Shown: in pieces, positions 55,654 to 63,776 of the stretch
How the letters are laid out: the number at the start of each line of letters is the position of its first letter
Numbering within the stretch: the stretch's first letter is position 1
Assembly: GCF_024648825.1 (NCBI RefSeq)
Contig: NZ_JANBBE010000009.1
Span: forward strand, 284,748-348,747
Source of the DNA: Lentzea californiensis
GTDB taxonomy: Bacteria; Actinomycetota; Actinomycetes; Mycobacteriales; Pseudonocardiaceae
DNA length: 64,000 bases
Direction: 5' to 3'
Position numbers and translations under genes: made by a program
The notes under the pieces: model-generated
What the model saw: only the letters and a program-made list of their open reading frames with translations
What the model was told of the DNA's origin: nothing
The model's database searches: none

Positions 55654-57039
55654 ATGGGGGACTACAGCGCCAGCGAAGAAGGTCCGGACGTGCGGTACGT
55701 CGTCGTTCACGTTGCCGGGCAACGGCTTCCGTTCGCCGTCGTGCGGCTGACCGGTGAGGTCGAGGAGTCCTTCACGCACGACCTGCGCTGGGAGCCCTCG
55801 GACCTGCTGAGCCGCGTTCCGTCCGAACCGGACTGGCAGGCCCGCGACGTGAACGTCGGCCACGCCAACGAGTTCCTGGCCGAGATGGTCAAGACGGTCC
55901 GCGCGCGGTCGTACGAGTCGGAGCTGATCGACTACACGTACTACGGATCGTTCAAGCAGGCCTCGGACGTGCTCGACCTGACCACTGTGGACCGGTTGAT
56001 CCGCCGGCCGGAGGGCCAGGTCGAGGAGGAGTACGCCGGGCACGAGACGTGGGAGCCCAGCGACAAGCTCCACCGCATCGACTCCGGCCTCGACGTGCAC
56101 GAGGAGTACATCGCGCTGAGCCTCACCGAGGCGGCGTACGTCAAGCGGCTCGTCGACGCGCAGTGGGACCGGGGCTGCTCCCACCACGTCGTCCTCGTGG
56201 ACGGCCTGCCGGTCGCCGCCGTCACGAAGGTGGTGGACGACCCGGACGGCGAGCACGGTGAGCTCGCGTTCACCGGTGAGCCGGAGCCACAGCCGTCGAG
56301 ACTGCTCGCCCAGGCCACCCGCGAGCCGCGCATGACCGCCGTGCGGACGTCCATGGCGAGCGTCGTCGAGACGATGGCGCGCCTCACCATCCGCCGGCGG
56401 ACCGCGCGGGCGCAGGAGACGGCCGGGTACGCGGTCTTCCACCGGCTGACCGACGTCCTCGACCTCGACTCGGCGTACGACGTCGTGCCGAAGCTCAAGC
56501 CCCGGCACGAGTTCTCCCTGCCGCTCACCGGTGCCGAGCGCACCGCCCTGGCCGCGCGCCTGCGCGTCCGCAACGCCCGCCGGGCCGCCCGGCCGATCGG
56601 CGGCCACTTCTACTTCGCCGTCTTCCGGCGCCTGCGCGAGGTCACGAACCCGGACAAGGCGTACTCGCTCCTCCGCGGCCCCGCTGACGGCTCCGAGCAG
56701 TGGGAGATGTTCCTGCGCGACGGCCAGTGGCTGCGCACGAGCAAGCCGCGCACGCTGATCACCCTGCCGCTCACCAGGTCCGGCCTCACCCGCGTCACGC
56801 GCAGGATCGCCTCGGCGGAGCCCCGCTTCGTCGAGATCCGCGCCGAGAAGGGCCGGGTCGCGTTGCTGCGTCTCACCGGCGGCGTCGAGGAGACCTCGCA
56901 GGGCACCGGCTGGGTGCCGTCCGAGCTGCTGGGGCGGTGGCAGGACGAACCGGGCTGGGTGATCTCCGAAGCGGATCCCGCCGGCGCCGAGCCACCTCTG
57001 CCGCTCAGTCCGGCGGAGCTGGAGCGGTCGGCTCGCTGA
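55654..57039 (+). CDS. Large protein with internal repeats, unknown
   Basis: A 461-aa soluble protein without recognised domain. The N-terminal block (LPFAVVRLTGEVEESF, LRWEPSDLLSRVPSEPDW) returns at the C-terminus (RVALLRLTGGVEETSQG, GWVPSELLGRWQDEPGW), and the middle holds further related units (YAVFHRLTDVLDLDSAYDV; YFAVFRRLREVTNPDKAYS; SLTEAAYVKRLV / PLTGAERTALAARL / PLTRSGLTRVTRRI). It appears built from about three or four copies of a ~100-residue unit. It follows the TDT gene by 12 bp. Confidence 0.6.
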   Translation: MGDYSASEEGPDVRYVVVHVAGQRLPFAVVRLTGEVEESFTHDLRWEPSDLLSRVPSEPDWQARDVNVGHANEFLAEMVKTVRARSYESELIDYTYYGSFKQASDVLDLTTVDRLIRRPEGQVEEEYAGHETWEPSDKLHRIDSGLDVHEEYIALSLTEAAYVKRLVDAQWDRGCSHHVVLVDGLPVAAVTKVVDDPDGEHGELAFTGEPEPQPSRLLAQATREPRMTAVRTSMASVVETMARLTIRRRTARAQETAGYAVFHRLTDVLDLDSAYDVVPKLKPRHEFSLPLTGAERTALAARLRVRNARRAARPIGGHFYFAVFRRLREVTNPDKAYSLLRGPADGSEQWEMFLRDGQWLRTSKPRTLITLPLTRSGLTRVTRRIASAEPRFVEIRAEKGRVALLRLTGGVEETSQGTGWVPSELLGRWQDEPGWVISEADPAGAEPPLPLSPAELERSAR

Positions 57040-57220
57040 TCGTCCGGTAGCGCACGTGCAGCTCAGCGACCTGCGCAACGACCACCGAACGCGACCTCGC
57101 CCGCGTTCCAGTGCTGTTCCAGCAGGGGTGCACCGCGAGACGAACGCGTTCCGCGGCCGACGAAAGCCGGCTGGTGGCGCGACTGAACCGATACCTCACC
57201 GTACGAACGTCCTGAGAAGC

Positions 57221-57245
57221 GTTTGCCGACACCCCGCACGGGTAT
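57221..57245 (+). promoter_or_regulatory. SigB/SigF-type promoter of the DUF6292-like gene
   Basis: GTTT (57221-57224), 15 bp, GGGTAT (57240-57245): an exact consensus match, 47 bp before ATG 57293. The rest of the 253-bp gap from 57040 shows nothing further. Confidence 0.68.
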
Positions 57246-57292
57246 CCGACCTGCGCAGAACTGGGTGTACGGCTGACGGAGGCACGGCTCGC

Positions 57293-57721
57293 ATGGACCG
57301 CGACATGACGATCGACTTCGGCTTCGACTTTCCCTTCGACATCGACTTCGACGACTCGGTGGCGCGCGACGTCCAGCGCTACGTCCGCGAGGTCGTCTCC
57401 AAGCTGGGTCTGCGCGGTGACAGCTCGTGCGTCGAGATGACGCCGCGTGTCAGTGCGTACGTGGCTCTGGACGGGCGCCTGCCAGGCTTCCCCGACCACT
57501 ACGTGGCGCTCGTGTGGAACGAGCAGAGCGGCTGGTCGGTGGCGGTCGAGGACCGGCTGGGCGAGCTGGTGGAGGTGGCACGGCTCGGTGGTGAGCCGCG
57601 CCCGGCGCCCGCCGTGGTGGCCGGCTGGGTGGACCGCGTGCTGCACGAACACGTGCGGGAGCAGGGCAACCGCGACTTCGCCGCCTTCGTGCCGGTGCAG
57701 CGCGCCGGCCTCCTGTCGTAA
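57293..57721 (+). CDS. DUF6292-like protein
   Basis: A 142-aa soluble protein. The start MDRDMTIDFGFDF is followed by an Asp/Phe-rich stretch, then ARDVQRYVREVVSKLGLRGD and GRLPGFPDHYVALVWNEQSG, a pattern of the actinobacterial DUF6292 family. GGAGG lies 12 bases before the ATG. A perfect stress-type promoter lies upstream. Function unknown. Confidence 0.65.
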   Translation: MDRDMTIDFGFDFPFDIDFDDSVARDVQRYVREVVSKLGLRGDSSCVEMTPRVSAYVALDGRLPGFPDHYVALVWNEQSGWSVAVEDRLGELVEVARLGGEPRPAPAVVAGWVDRVLHEHVREQGNRDFAAFVPVQRAGLLS

Positions 57722-57739
57722 CCGAAGCCGAAAAGTCTC

Positions 57740-57765
57740 GTTTGACCGTTGGGCAGCGCGGGTAG
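57740..57765 (+). promoter_or_regulatory. SigB/SigF-type promoter of the 91-aa gene
   Basis: GTTT (57740-57743), 16 bp, GGGTAG (57760-57765), 61 bp before ATG 57827. Confidence 0.6.
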
Positions 57766-57826
57766 TCAGGTGCGCGTCAAGCAGTCGGCGCGCCCCTGAC
57801 CCCCGACTGTCCGCAAGGCGGAGCAC

Positions 57827-58102
57827 ATGAACACCAAGGCATTCGACCGGGCGATCTGCGACGCCCTCGTCCTCCTCCGCACGACGGCCGGAGGGGATCT
57901 CGCCGACCAGGCCGAGCAGGCGCGGAAGTGCCTGGCCAAAGCCGTGAACGACTCGCCAGGAGTGCCCGCGCGGGCGTTGGAGCACGTGGCGGCCGCCGAT
58001 GAGCACCTGGAGTACGGCGAGCTCATGGAGGCGCGGACGTTGCTGACCGCGGCGCGGGGCTTCCTGCCTGGACGGCGGGCCGTCGTCCCAGCTCGCGCCT
58101 AA
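57827..58102 (+). CDS. Small helical protein, unknown
   Basis: A 91-aa protein, all helical by pattern (FDRAICDALVLLRTTAGG, ADQAEQARKCLAKAVND, LEHVAAADEHLEYGELM). GGAG lies just before the ATG. It has its own stress-type promoter. The stop overlaps a convergent 57-aa gene by 4 bp. No family recognised. Confidence 0.6.
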   Translation: MNTKAFDRAICDALVLLRTTAGGDLADQAEQARKCLAKAVNDSPGVPARALEHVAAADEHLEYGELMEARTLLTAARGFLPGRRAVVPARA

Positions 58103-58272
58103 AGGCTTCGCTGGTCCATGCCGCCCTCGTCGTGAGGCTCTGACTCGTCACGTCCCCGGTACGGGCCGCCGGGGTTCTCGTCGGCGTAGGTCGGCCTGGT
58201 GTGCTCGCCGCCGATGTCGGCGTCCTCGAGTTCGCTCTCCGCCGTCACGCGGTCGGGTTCCGGCGTGCTCAT
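58099..58272 (-). CDS. Small acidic protein, unknown
   Basis: A 57-aa acidic, low-complexity protein (TAESELEDADIGGEHTRP; DESEPHDEGG). Its ATG overlaps the stop of the 105-aa gene by 4 bp (ATGA), which supports expression. Probably disordered. Confidence 0.5.
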   Translation of the reverse strand: MSTPEPDRVTAESELEDADIGGEHTRPTYADENPGGPYRGRDESEPHDEGGMDQRSL

Positions 58273-58586
58273 CGCCACTCCTCCTGCCAGTCGTGGTCGG
58301 TGTCGTAGGCGGCTGCCAGCAGCCGCAGCACCGCCTGGTCGTCGCTGTGCTCGACCTCGGTGCGGAGCTGGGTGAGCTTCTCGGGGAACGGCACGGGGTT
58401 CCGTTCCTCCGCCGCCTGGATCGGCCCGGGCAGCAGGAGCAGGCCGGAGCCGTCGTCGGAGCGCGTGATGCGCAACCTGCCCCGGTCCTCGGCCTCGTCG
58501 AGCAGCGGCAACTCGCCCCGTGCCAGGCGCTGCTCGTCCTCGGTCAGCTGATCGAGGACGAAGCGCCGGAGTTCCTCGTTGTCCAT
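58269..58586 (-). CDS. Small acidic protein, unknown
   Basis: A 105-aa protein (NEELRRFVLDQLTEDEQRLA, LRITRSDDGSGLLLLPGP, EHSDDQAVLRLLAAAYDTDH). GGATAC (58596-58601) lies 9 bases before the ATG and no ribosome-binding site is present, so it may be leaderless like its neighbour. No family recognised with confidence. Followed by the coupled 57-aa gene. Confidence 0.6.
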   Translation of the reverse strand: MDNEELRRFVLDQLTEDEQRLARGELPLLDEAEDRGRLRITRSDDGSGLLLLPGPIQAAEERNPVPFPEKLTQLRTEVEHSDDQAVLRLLAAAYDTDHDWQEEWR

Positions 58587-58629
58587 GGTGCGGGGGTATC
58601 CACTGGACGGCGGGGCATGCCTGGAGAAC

Positions 58630-58755
58630 TCAGTCCGGTGGCTCGCTCGCGTCCTCGGTCGTCTCCTGCGGGATCTCGGGCTCCTGGACGTCGAGGTCGT
58701 CGAGACTCGGGGTGCCCGGCGAGTGGGGTGCTTCCGGGTTGACGGGATCGGTCAT
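58630..58755 (-). CDS. Small acidic protein, unknown
   Basis: A 41-aa protein rich in Pro, Asp and Glu (TDPVNPEAPHSPGTPSLDDL; EPEIPQETTEDASEPPD). The ATG lies 9 bases after GGGTAA of a stress-type promoter; no ribosome-binding site. Small size limits certainty. Confidence 0.45.
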   Translation of the reverse strand: MTDPVNPEAPHSPGTPSLDDLDVQEPEIPQETTEDASEPPD

Positions 58756-58764
58756 GTCTCGCGG

Positions 58765-58789
58765 TTACCCGTGCCGCCCGGCCTCAAGC
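58765..58789 (-). promoter_or_regulatory. SigB/SigF-type promoter of the 41-aa gene
   Basis: Minus strand GCTT (58786-58789), 15 bp, GGGTAA (58765-58770). The start codon follows after 9 bases. Confidence 0.5.
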
Positions 58790-58835
58790 ACCGGAACGGA
58801 AAGGCCGGTGTGCTGGACACCGGCCTTCCCCTCAC

Positions 58836-60650
58836 CTACGCGGGCACGGTCCACCGTTGGTTGGCCCCGCCCGTGCAGGACCAGATCTGCAGCTTCGCGC
58901 CGTCGGCCGTGTTGTTGCCGATGACGTCCAGGCACTTGTTGCTGCCCGCGTTCACCAGCGTGCCGCCGGAGGCCGTCCACCTCTGGTTGGGGCCGCCGAA
59001 GCAGTCCCACAGCTGGACCGCCGCGCCGTCCGCCGTCCCGTTGCCGGTGACGTCGAGGCACTTGCCGAGGCCGCGCACCGTGCCGTCCGCCTGCAGGGTC
59101 CACGTCTGGTTCGGGCCGCCGAAGCACGTCCACAGCTGCGGGAGGTTGCCGTTCGCGGTCGAACCGTCGGTGACGTCGAGGCACTTGCCGCCCAGGCCCG
59201 TGATGGCGCCGGTGCGCCCGCCGGGCTGGCCGGGGTCGAGCGTGCCGGGCCAGGTGAACGTCGCCATCGCGCCGGCCGGCAGGGTGTAGCCGAACGTCTG
59301 GCCGCCGTAGGAGACGCGGAAGTTCTGCTGGCCGCCCGAGTTCAGCGCGACGAGCACGATCTGACCGTTCGGGTTGCGGAAGGCGACGTTCTGGATGCCG
59401 CCCTCGCCGTAGCCGGTCGAGTCGATGCGGACGGCACCGGGCTGCACGAACTTCGACAGGTGGCCGAGGACGTAGTACTCGGCGTTGTAGGTGACGTTGC
59501 CGCCGCTGGTCGTGACGACGCCCGTGCAGTTGGTGCAGCTGCCGATCACCGGGCCGTTGTTCTGGTCCAGCGCCATGTTCCAGATGGCGACGGTCCGCGC
59601 GTGGTTGCGCGTCGCGCCGATCGCCAGGTTGATGCCCTGCCAGCGCAAGGTGTCGCGGAACGTCGCCGCGTCGCTGGCCGACTTGGTGCCGGAGCACTCG
59701 GTGAAGAAGACGTCCTTGCCGGGCTGGTTGTTCTTCACGATCGACTGCCGGCTGGGGTCGCCGCCGTAGCAGTGCCACGCGGAACCGATCACGTTGCCGC
59801 CCGCGCCGTTGTTGACGGTCTGCGCGTAATCGACGTTGTCCCAGTTGTGGTCGTAGCCCAGCAGGCGGGCCTGCTCACCGGCGGCGCGCAGCTTCGGCAC
59901 CAGGGTGTTGATGACGTTGACCTGCTGTTGCGGCGACATGTACATGCCCGGGTAGCCCGGCGGTTCGAAGAGAGGCTCGTTCTGCACGCTCAGGTAGTCG
60001 ATCGGGATGCCCGCCGCCTTGTAGGCCTGGGCGAACTTGACCAGGTAGTCGGTGTAGACCCCGATGCGGCTGTCGTTGAGCGAACCCCGGATGAGGTTGT
60101 TGTTGTTCTTCATCCAGGCCGGTGCGCTCCACGGCGTCGCCATCACGGCGAGCTGCGGGTTGAGCTGCTTGGCCTGTTGCAGCAGCGGCAGGATGTACGG
60201 CCGGTCGTGGTCGATCGAGAACCGCGAGAGCGACGGGTCCGCCGCGCCGTCGTCGTAGGTGTAGAAGCTCCGGGAGAAGTCGGTCGAGCCGATCGGCTGG
60301 CGGATGAAGCTCATGCCGATGCCGTTGGTCTTGTCGAACAGGTTGGACATGATCTCGTTGCGGCGCGGCGAGTTGAAGATGTTCCACGCCGCCGCGTCCG
60401 TGAACGACGCGCCGAAGCCCACCATCGACTGGTAGGTGGAGTTCGGGTTCACGGTGATCGTCGACCCGGTGCCACCCGAGCCGAACGTCACGTCCGCCTG
60501 TTTGGTCAGTGCGTTCGACTTGTCGGCGGTGGTCAGCCACACGCTCGCGTTCGTCGCCGCGGTGGCGGCGGGGGAGACCAGGGTGCTTCCCGCCGTCACC
60601 ACGGCTGCCGCGATCGCGATGCCGCGCCAGCGTTTTGTCGTCATTGACAT
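58836..60650 (-). CDS. Secreted GH30 glycosidase with CBM13 (ricin-type) domain
   Basis: A 604-aa enzyme with a Sec signal ending near SPAATAA. GH30 barrel plus beta-domain: GFGASFTDAAAWNI, MATPWSAPAWMK, acid/base Glu in LSVQNEPLF, nucleophile Glu in VFFTECSGT. Residues ~475-604 are a three-fold beta-trefoil CBM13 with GKCLDVTDG, GKCLDVTGN, NKCLDVIGN and three QxW motifs. Activity could be endo-beta-1,6-glucanase, glucosylceramidase or similar. It is 43 bp downstream of the second GH30 gene, same strand. Confidence 0.92.
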   Translation of the reverse strand: MSMTTKRWRGIAIAAAVVTAGSTLVSPAATAATNASVWLTTADKSNALTKQADVTFGSGGTGSTITVNPNSTYQSMVGFGASFTDAAAWNIFNSPRRNEIMSNLFDKTNGIGMSFIRQPIGSTDFSRSFYTYDDGAADPSLSRFSIDHDRPYILPLLQQAKQLNPQLAVMATPWSAPAWMKNNNNLIRGSLNDSRIGVYTDYLVKFAQAYKAAGIPIDYLSVQNEPLFEPPGYPGMYMSPQQQVNVINTLVPKLRAAGEQARLLGYDHNWDNVDYAQTVNNGAGGNVIGSAWHCYGGDPSRQSIVKNNQPGKDVFFTECSGTKSASDAATFRDTLRWQGINLAIGATRNHARTVAIWNMALDQNNGPVIGSCTNCTGVVTTSGGNVTYNAEYYVLGHLSKFVQPGAVRIDSTGYGEGGIQNVAFRNPNGQIVLVALNSGGQQNFRVSYGGQTFGYTLPAGAMATFTWPGTLDPGQPGGRTGAITGLGGKCLDVTDGSTANGNLPQLWTCFGGPNQTWTLQADGTVRGLGKCLDVTGNGTADGAAVQLWDCFGGPNQRWTASGGTLVNAGSNKCLDVIGNNTADGAKLQIWSCTGGANQRWTVPA

Positions 60651-60693
60651 GAAGCGCTCCTTGCAGGGGTTTGGGCGCCCGACAGCACTTTCT

Positions 60694-62550
60694 TCAGTTG
60701 TACAAACGGAAGTCGGCGATGCTCCACCAGTTGCTCACGGCACCGGTGGACGTGATGCGGAGGTAGCGCGCGCTCGTGCGGCGGACGTCGATGTTCGTCA
60801 GCTGGCCCACGCCCGCGCCGGACGCGATCGAACGCCAGGACGTGCCGTCGTCGCTGGCCGAGAGCTCCCAGTTGCGGGCGTAGTCACCGAGACTGCCGCC
60901 GGAGTCCACGGCCACGCGGCGGAAGTCCCTGCGGCGCCCCAGGTCGACCTGCAGGAACTGGCCGGGGGCCTGTGCCGCGCCGTTCGACCACCGGGTCGAC
61001 GCGTCGTCGTCGATCGCGAGCGCACCGTCGGGAAAGGCGGTGGCGCCGGTCAGCGGTACGGCGTCGAGCTTGCCGCGGAGCTGGCTCGTCCAGGTGAACG
61101 TCGCCAGTGCGCCGCCCGGCAGCGTGTACTCGAAGGTGCGGTCGCCGACGTTGACCGCGAACGACCGCGGTTCGTCGTGCTGGTTGTGCACCACCAATGC
61201 CGTGGAACCGTCCGGGTTGCGGAACGCGGCGTCCATGATCTGGCCGTTCCAGCCGGTGGTGCCGAACGACGTGCTGGCGATGCGGCGCGCGCCGGGCTTC
61301 ACGAACTTCGAGAGGTGGCCGATGGTGTAGTACTCGGCGTCGGTGACGACCGACCCGTCCGGCTGCACGGTGACGAGGCCGGTGCAGGTGCCGCAGCCGC
61401 CGTTGTGCGGGCCGCCGGTGCTGTCGAGCGCGATGTTCCAGTTCACCGCGCTCCGCGCCCAGTTGCGGGTGGTGCCGAGGACGACGTTGCGGGCGTGCCA
61501 GCGCAGGGTGTCGCTGAAGACCTTGGCGGGCGGGTCGGTGGCGCCCTTGGAACCCGAGCACTCGGTGAACCAGATCCCCTTGTCCGGGAAGGCGTTGCGC
61601 AGTGCCGTCTGCGCGCTCGGGTCGCCGTAGTAGCAGTGGTACGCGGTGCCGGCGAGCCACTTCGCGGCCTTGCTGTTCAGGATCTGGTACGGGTAGTCGG
61701 TTTCCGCCGAACCGTCGTTCGGGTGCGTGGCCCAGTTGTGGTCGTAACCCAGGATCTTGGTGCGCGGACTGGCGAGCCTGAGCTTCGGGCCGAGCGCCTC
61801 GATCACCTTGACCTGCGCCGCGACGGGCATGTCCGTGCCGGGGTAGGCGTCGGGCGTGCGGTTCTGCGGCTCGTTCTGCACGGACAGGAAGTCGACCGGC
61901 ACACCGGCCCTCGCGTACGCCTGCACGAACTTCACGAGGTAGCGCGCGTAGGCGTCGTAGACCTTCGGGTCGTCCTTGAGATTACCGCCGACTAGCGAGT
62001 CGTCGTCCTTCATCCACGCCGGCGGGCTCCACGGCGTGGCCATCACCTTCAGGCGCGGATTGAGGCGCTTCGCCTCGCGCAGCAACGGGAGGATCTTCGC
62101 CTCGTCGTGGCGGACGCTGAAGTGGCGGAGCGGGAAGTCGGTCTGCCCGGCCGGCACGTCGTCGTAGGTGTAGTGCTCCGCGGCGGCGGTGAAGTCGGAC
62201 GAACCGACGGGCTGGCGCAGGAAGCTGACACCGATGCCGTGCACGGGGTCGAAGAGCTTGCGCATGGTCTCGGCGCGCACGGCCGGGGCGAGGCCCGCGA
62301 GCAGCTCGGCGGACGAGTCGGTGATGGACGCGCCGAAGCCGTCGACCTCCTGGTAGCGGCGGCCGGGGTCGACCACGATCGTCGGATGCGCCGACTCGCC
62401 GGTGCCGAAGGTGACGCGCGGCCGTTCGTGCATCAGCTCCGCGCGGTCGGGCGTGGTCACCCACACCCGCACCTGAGGCGCGCTGGACGCCTCCGCCGTC
62501 GGTACGGCGGTGAGGCCGAGCACCAGGGCCACGATCGCGGTTCGTCTCAT
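60694..62550 (-). CDS. Secreted GH30 glycosidase with F5/8-type (CBM32-like) domain
   Basis: A 618-aa enzyme: signal VALVLGLTAVPTAEAS, GH30 core with GFGASITDSSAELL, MATPWSPPAWMKDDD, LSVQNEPQN (acid/base) and IWFTECSGSKG (nucleophile). The C-terminal ~130 residues (ATAFPDGALAIDDDASTRWS, LQVDLGRRRDFRRVAVDS, ARYLRITSTG) form a discoidin/CBM32-type module. The catalytic core is clearly paralogous to the downstream GH30, so the pair arose by duplication with different binding modules. Probably under the divergent LacI regulator. ATG 62568 is an alternative start. Confidence 0.92.
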   Translation of the reverse strand: MRRTAIVALVLGLTAVPTAEASSAPQVRVWVTTPDRAELMHERPRVTFGTGESAHPTIVVDPGRRYQEVDGFGASITDSSAELLAGLAPAVRAETMRKLFDPVHGIGVSFLRQPVGSSDFTAAAEHYTYDDVPAGQTDFPLRHFSVRHDEAKILPLLREAKRLNPRLKVMATPWSPPAWMKDDDSLVGGNLKDDPKVYDAYARYLVKFVQAYARAGVPVDFLSVQNEPQNRTPDAYPGTDMPVAAQVKVIEALGPKLRLASPRTKILGYDHNWATHPNDGSAETDYPYQILNSKAAKWLAGTAYHCYYGDPSAQTALRNAFPDKGIWFTECSGSKGATDPPAKVFSDTLRWHARNVVLGTTRNWARSAVNWNIALDSTGGPHNGGCGTCTGLVTVQPDGSVVTDAEYYTIGHLSKFVKPGARRIASTSFGTTGWNGQIMDAAFRNPDGSTALVVHNQHDEPRSFAVNVGDRTFEYTLPGGALATFTWTSQLRGKLDAVPLTGATAFPDGALAIDDDASTRWSNGAAQAPGQFLQVDLGRRRDFRRVAVDSGGSLGDYARNWELSASDDGTSWRSIASGAGVGQLTNIDVRRTSARYLRITSTGAVSNWWSIADFRLYN

Positions 62551-62649
62551 GTAACACCCAATCATCACTGTGAAACGTCAGCTTCCAGGATGAAACACCC
62601 GGCCGTGTCGAGGGTCAATGGTCTGGAGGATTTCCGGTACATTGACCTG

Positions 62650-63654
62650 GTGGAACGCAAGATCGAACACGTGAAACAGCGCGCGAGTCTCCGCGACATC
62701 GCGGCGGAGACCGGCGTGTCGATCGCGACCGTGTCCCGGGTGCTGAACGATCACGTCAGCGTCGCCCCGCGGACCCGTGACCTGGTGCTCCAGGCCGTAG
62801 AACGGCGCAGGCAGGAGACGCCGGCGAGGCTCAGGACCGTCTACGTCCGGTGTCCGTACGTGCTCACCGACTACTTCGGCCTGATCGTCTCCTCGATCGC
62901 CGAGACGCTGAAGCTGCACGGCCTGCGCCTGCTGCTCGACGCGGGGGAGTCGGGCCAGCAGAGCGACGCGCTCAAGGCGTTGCCGCGCGAGGCCGGCGTC
63001 GACGCCGCGATCCTCATCCTGCCGCCGGAGGAGGGGGACGAGCTGGTCGCCCTGTCCGAGTCGGGCTTCCCGTTCGTCGTGGTCGACCCCCGCACCCCGC
63101 CACCGCCGGACATCGCCGCGGTCTCGGCCGCGCACTCGTCCGGGGCGCGGGCCGTCGCCGACCACCTGATCGGCCTCGGCCACCGCGACATCGCCGTCAT
63201 CGCCGGGCCGGAGGAGTGGCTGGCGGGCGACGCGCGCCTGGCGGGCCACCGCGCGGCACTGGCCAAGGCGGGCGTTCTGCTGACGCCGGACCGGCTACGG
63301 CACGTGGAGGCCACCACGGCGCACGGCAAGCGCGCCGCGGCGGAGTTGCTCGACCTGGAACCCCGCCCCACCGCCATCGTCTGCTTCAACGACAAGGTCG
63401 CCGTCGGCACGTTGCAGGCCGCACGGGAACGAGGGCTGCGCGTGCCGGAAGACCTGTCGGTGGCCGGGTTCGACGACATCGACCTGGCCGAGGCGACCGA
63501 CCCGGGGCTCACGACGGTGCGGCAACCGTTGCAGGAGATGGGCCGGATCGCCGTCACACAGCTCATGCGCGTGCTGGACGGGCATCAGCCGGAGGCGTTG
63601 CACATAGAGCTGGCGACGACGCTGGTGGTGAGAGGATCCACAGCCGCCGTCTAA
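62650..63654 (+). CDS. LacI family transcriptional regulator
   Basis: A 334-aa repressor. HTH: SLRDIAAETGVSIATVSRVL; sensor domain ending SVAGFDDIDLAEATDPGLTT. GTG 62650 and GTG 62671 are both possible; neither has a good ribosome-binding site. The hinge is short and lacks the usual YxPN segment (LQAVERRRQETPARL). Divergent from the GH30 pair; the ~100-bp gap holds two GTGAAAC/ATGAAACAC-like repeats (about 62570-62590) but no clear palindrome. Confidence 0.88.
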   Translation: MERKIEHVKQRASLRDIAAETGVSIATVSRVLNDHVSVAPRTRDLVLQAVERRRQETPARLRTVYVRCPYVLTDYFGLIVSSIAETLKLHGLRLLLDAGESGQQSDALKALPREAGVDAAILILPPEEGDELVALSESGFPFVVVDPRTPPPPDIAAVSAAHSSGARAVADHLIGLGHRDIAVIAGPEEWLAGDARLAGHRAALAKAGVLLTPDRLRHVEATTAHGKRAAAELLDLEPRPTAIVCFNDKVAVGTLQAARERGLRVPEDLSVAGFDDIDLAEATDPGLTTVRQPLQEMGRIAVTQLMRVLDGHQPEALHIELATTLVVRGSTAAV

Positions 63655-63714
63655 GCCTGTTGCCAGAAGTTGTGTCTGTAACTCGCGAGAGTTGACCTTG
63701 CCGGGAACGTGAAG

Positions 63715-63776
63715 AGCCTCGTCGTGTTGGATTCGGTTACCACACCTGAACCCACCACAACGAGGCCTTCACCAGT
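63715..63776 (+). mobile_element. Left end of IS630-type element
   Basis: From GAGCCTCG at 63715 the sequence matches the IS remnant at 12853. It contains an imperfect hairpin (GCCTCGTCGTG with CACAACGAGGC, about 63717-63767) just inside the end, which may block read-in transcription. The right end is outside the window. Confidence 0.6.

Noticed and set aside
57005..58006. Minus-strand gene opposite the DUF6292-like gene
   Set aside because: No start with ribosome-binding site, no motif, and the plus-strand genes have strong promoters and starts.
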